Source: Rachycentron canadum (lineage: Eukaryota; Chordata; Actinopteri; Carangiformes; Rachycentridae). From it: a DNA stretch of 64,000 nt. Within the stretch, counting starts at the first letter, position 1. Each line of letters opens with the position of its first letter. Shown here piece by piece: positions 60,486-64,000 of the stretch. The DNA lies in NCBI GenBank assembly GCA_038496675.1, contig CM076671.1:9908660-9972659 (forward strand), read 5' to 3'. The translations under genes and the position numbers were made by a program. The notes beneath the pieces are model-generated. The model saw nothing but the letters and a program-made list of their open reading frames with translations. It had not been told where the DNA came from and did not search any database.

Positions 60486-62907
60486 TAAATGTAAATCACT
60501 TATTGAATTGATTTTCCAAACAAAATACACACAGTTGTTGCAAAAATTCACCATAATAGTCTCAAAACTGACGTTGAGAACCTCTCAGCGACTTCGTCAG
60601 TTAGTTCCATTAATATTATCCCCAATGCAACTGTCGCGTTGAGCTTCATGCTATGTCTGCACAGATATGCTTCAGTTTTAAAACGGATCACCTTTGCTAT
60701 GTTTACGCCCCCAAAACAGAGACTTTTGGAAGCAGGTTTGGTTTGAAAGCTCTGGGTTTGCGATGTGGCCAAACAGGAGCTGAGACTTTTGGAAACAATG
60801 ACACAGACAGGCTTCACCTCGCCACATGGATGAGGTTACACCACCGATTTGTTCAATCCCCTGGAGCACAAACACATCAGGAATATGTAGAGTGCAGGGC
60901 CCAAAAAAAGAGAGAGAGAGACACCGAAAAACGTCAAAGTAATTGTTCCTTCATCGAAATCGAGGTAGAAGTTTGAGTCCAACTTAAAGGATTTGAACAA
61001 TTCACTTTGTTCTTAAAGTGACAAAGTCATGAAAAGGTGACAAAATGTCTTAGTTTCATTTCAAATTGTAGGTTGAGCACTTTCTTGCCTTTTTCTACCA
61101 CAAGAAGAACTTTGTTTAACCAGCAATCTCTCGTCAGACTCGTCATCTTTGGCGCCACCTGTGGCCACGCGTGATAATAATTAGGTTTGGAAAGCAGATT
61201 TGTGATTTTGCCGTTTGTCAGTTCTGAAAACTGGGAATATTTAGTGCAATATCTAAAGTGGGTCATCGGCACGATCGTCACCGTGTTACCGACTTTTATG
61301 TTCTTGTGCATTTCACCATTAAAACATGGTCAAAAAAACCAAAACAAACCCATCGCTGTGTAATGACTGATCGTGAAGAATGAAATGAAAGTGAGAAGAA
61401 AATGTGAGGGGAGTGCATCACCTTAACCACAGAGGAGTAGTGAGCTCTCAAGCTTAAAATTAGACTGAACTGACATAACCTCGATCGAGTGTAATTAATA
61501 TAACTTTAAGAAAATGAAGTGGGGAGGGGCAGTAACAGGCACAGGATCATCCAACTGAGGTGAAGAGGGAGGTGTTTTCATAGTTGTGTGTGTGTGGTGT
61601 ATTGGATAGCTGTGTTTAATGAAGACACAACTCAGTGGGAACAGTTGGTCAGTGCTGTATCATGAGGCTGGCCTCATCTGAACTTTGTCCTCAGATCCAA
61701 CAGTGGAGCTGCTGTCAGTCCAAACCTCAAGGTTGAAAAAGCCAAAAGAAATCCCAGATATAAAAAGTCACCTCCATTGAGTTTCTTCTGCAAAATATCA
61801 GCCTTTGTTTTGGTCTATGTTTTGGATGAGTAGCCACATTTATCCATCTGTCTGCCGGGATAATTGTGTTTATTCCATGACTAATGTGCTTGGTTGGACG
61901 AGCTATCCGAGTAGTTTATTGGAGAGACGTGCAGTCCAAAAGCAACTGGCGTGGAGGTGACTTTGTGTATTTTTTTATTCTTTTGATTAATCAGAGTTAA
62001 AACTGAATCTCCACGGTGCCACAATGCTGAGTCCTGTGTTCAGAAGTCGCAGCTTTGGTCTGAAAACACTAAGGAACCCCTCGGCGTGCTGCGAGTTGGC
62101 ATATTCTGTGTATGCGCCCGGTGCCATACTGTGCTGTCATCCTGCCGAGCCATCTGTGTAGCAACAGATTACCAGGTAGTCCTATTAATCCAGGTAGGCT
62201 GCGCCGCCTCAGTGAGGAAATGAAGCCGAGTGGAAAATGTTTAAATCGATAAGACCCACGTTTCCACTCAGGCTTAAGGCTCGTGGCTCGACTTTGACAC
62301 ACAAGACTCGTGCAACAATGCACAACCAGCGCAGGAGGCTTATCAGCCTCATATATATATGTGGCTTCACTCTCACTTTAGCTCAAGGACTGCGATGTTT
62401 GTGTGGATGACTGGCAGCTCTGTTTATCAACTCGCTTTCACCTCGACGAAGTTTGAGATTCTTTACCTCTCTCACGAAGTGCAACTCGGCACTTCCCTCT
62501 ATCTGCCACCCTCGGAGGACTGGAGACCAGAAAAGAACAGATTGTTTTCCGTCTTGTGTTTCAGTCCAACCATCCATGACTGTAGATGTGAGCCGAGGGA
62601 AGGAAGATGCTGAGTCATGCTATTTTTCCACTCTCCTTTTTAAAGACAGAAGAGGTCATTTGTTTTTCTAAATGTATCTTCAACCAACACGAGCTGGCAC
62701 CTGATGTATCACATTAGGATGCTTAACTATGTTTTGCTCTGCAGCTCCATAAATATTCAGGTCAGAGATGCTCTGACTAAAGTTGTTTTAGTGCCTTTCA
62801 AAGGTGCGTTCCCTCATTACACTGCACCATGTAAACCAGCTCCATTGCCTGCTTATTAGATTTAGTTGGACAGAGAACATTCTGCTAATTAATGCTGCCG
62901 GCAGGCT

Positions 62908-62912
<5 letters not shown>

Positions 62913-62960
<48 letters not shown>

Positions 62961-62980
62961 TGTGTGTGTGTGTGTGTGTG
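62913..62980. repeat. TG microsatellite
   Basis: About 33 TG units with one TCTG interruption near 62960. Confidence 0.97.
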
Positions 62981-63837
62981 ATAGCCAGAATCTGTGGCTG
63001 CTGAGCTGAGATCCATGATCCTCATTAGTGTTTGCGTGTGTGTGCACGGCTGTCTTTCTCGATGCCGGCGTGCAACTGAGAAATGTAAATGTTATTTCTG
63101 TTTGCGTGCGTGTGTGTGTGCATCTCTGTATATGTGTGTTTGTCTTTGACCCTCCGCTGAGGCAGGATATGCAGGCAGACAGGCAGAAATTTGCATCAGC
63201 AGCAGCAGCTCTGGGGATCTGTTTGATCTGTCCACTTATAACACGTCAGGTGGCCTTCCTGCAGAGGGGCAGGGCTGCTCTGTCATTTCTCAGGGAGAGA
63301 GAGGAGAGAGCAGCCACACTGAGGCCCAAAGATGAGAAAAGTGGAGGACTGGATTTAATAATGGTGAAAGAGGAAGAGAGGGATAGACAGACAAGGACAC
63401 AGAGGAAACAAATAGGGGCAAATAGTGAGTGAAAAGAAGTGAGTGGTGATGGGGAATGAAGGGGAAAGAGAGGGAGATGGAAAACGAATCATGAACTGAT
63501 TGACTTTCTTTGAAATGGCTTCACTCTGTTGTGGCTCATCGCACTCGTATGAATGTCTCTGAGAGAAATGTAAACATTTGATCTGACTTGTAGTGTAGAA
63601 CACACACACTTATACACAATCTGGTCATTTTTATATAGCGACACATGCATAAAGTGCAATACACTCCACTTAACTCTGCCCCCCTTCACACCCCTACATA
63701 TGACTTAGGGTATTGATGATGCATCCTGTGCAACAGTAGAGATTTGGCAAGTGCTTTGGACGATATCTAAATATATCGCAACACAATCCAACTCAAATAT
63801 CCCAAAGTACAATATTTGGGCAGGTGGGGGTGAGTTT

Positions 63838-63885
63838 GTCATTTGGACGTCGACCATTTTTGAAACCAGAAGAAGCAGGAGCTGA
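63838..63885 (+). mobile_element. Short fragment related to the copy A/B repeat
   Basis: GGACGTCGACCATTTTTGAA followed by ACCAGAAGAAGC resembles the CCGTCGACCATCTTGGTTTT, TTTGAAACCAGCAGAAAC part of copy A at 44.88 kb. Only about 45 bp are recognisable. Confidence 0.4.
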
Positions 63886-64000
63886 TTGTGTGGCACAGTC
63901 TGAAGTTTGAAGCCAAATTATTACTGGTCTGCTCGTCTGTAGGGGTGAAAACCTCCTGACACAACTCCCATGATCCCACGTATCACCCCTGGAAGCAGTT

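Larger units (their letters stand above)
43804..64000 (+). other. kcnh7: kcnh7 intron 2, 5' 20.2 kb (continues past window)
   Basis: This begins with the donor GTGAGTGCC. No following exon was recognised by eye. The next ERG exon should encode the rest of the PAS domain (a VPVKN or IPVKN motif followed by a MFIINFE-like strand), and I did not find that pattern on the + strand. If the intron were retained, the frame would close at 43889 after about 28 non-family residues. Intronic content is microsatellites, dispersed repeats, an assembly gap and apparently unique AT-rich sequence, listed separately. Long early introns are usual for KCNH7 in vertebrates. Confidence 0.75.

Noticed and set aside
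60640..60900. Block with GAGACTTTTGGAA repeated twice
   Set aside because: The two GAGACTTTTGGAA copies (60719 and 60782) suggest a short duplication or transposon debris, but nothing further supports an element.
43804..64000. Search for kcnh7 exon 3
   Set aside because: No (V/I)PVKN...MFI(I/L)NFE coding pattern with flanking splice sites was found by eye on the + strand; it probably lies beyond the window.
1..64000. tRNA, rRNA, snRNA or miRNA genes
   Set aside because: No cloverleaf with A/B boxes, rRNA core or canonical miRNA hairpin was recognised; a computed scan (tRNAscan-SE, Infernal) would be decisive.

Overview
The window looks like vertebrate nuclear DNA, most likely from a ray-finned (teleost) fish. 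It has very long CA/TG microsatellites, GATA/GACA tetranucleotide tracts, and several short dispersed repeats that I associate with fish genomes. Nearly all of it is non-coding. The only protein-coding gene I can support is the 5' end of an ERG-type voltage-gated potassium channel on the + strand. It consists of exon 1 (42681-42756) and exon 2 (43573-43803). Joined in frame, they encode the N-terminal PAS cap and the first part of the PAS (eag) domain. Residues 26-71 follow the ERG3/KCNH7 paralogue more closely than KCNH2 or KCNH6, so I call it kcnh7.

Layout. 1 to about 41.5 kb: intergenic DNA upstream of kcnh7, with microsatellites, fragments of dispersed repeats, three short palindromic or hairpin sequences, a GATA/GACA array near 9.6-9.9 kb, and several AT-rich, homeobox-site-rich blocks that read like conserved non-coding elements (near 4.7, 12.2-12.7, 18.3-18.8 and 36.8 kb). 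A decayed L2/CR1-like LINE fragment (about 40.6-41.1 kb) ends just before the promoter area. 41.5-42.68 kb: presumed promoter and 5' UTR, with a near-consensus RE1/NRSE (REST) site, a full cAMP response element, three tandem 13-bp palindromic units, CpG-rich sequence, upstream ORFs, and a T-run/G-run just before the start codon. 42757-43572: intron 1 (816 bp). 43804-64000: the first 20.2 kb of intron 2, which runs off the window; I found no exon 3. It contains a mariner-like MITE, a pair of inverted dispersed repeats, a MITE ending in a long CA tract, a 23-bp perfect hairpin and a 375-bp assembly gap in C-rich sequence.

How the parts may work together. The product would be the start of a neuronal K+ channel subunit. 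The RE1 and CRE upstream of it fit a neuron-restricted, activity-responsive promoter, but this is inferred from motifs only. I found no operon-like organisation, CRISPR array, phage, plasmid, rRNA or tRNA. The most notable non-standard signals are the RE1 site, the 13-bp palindrome triplet, and the perfect short-loop hairpins, which look like products of template switching.
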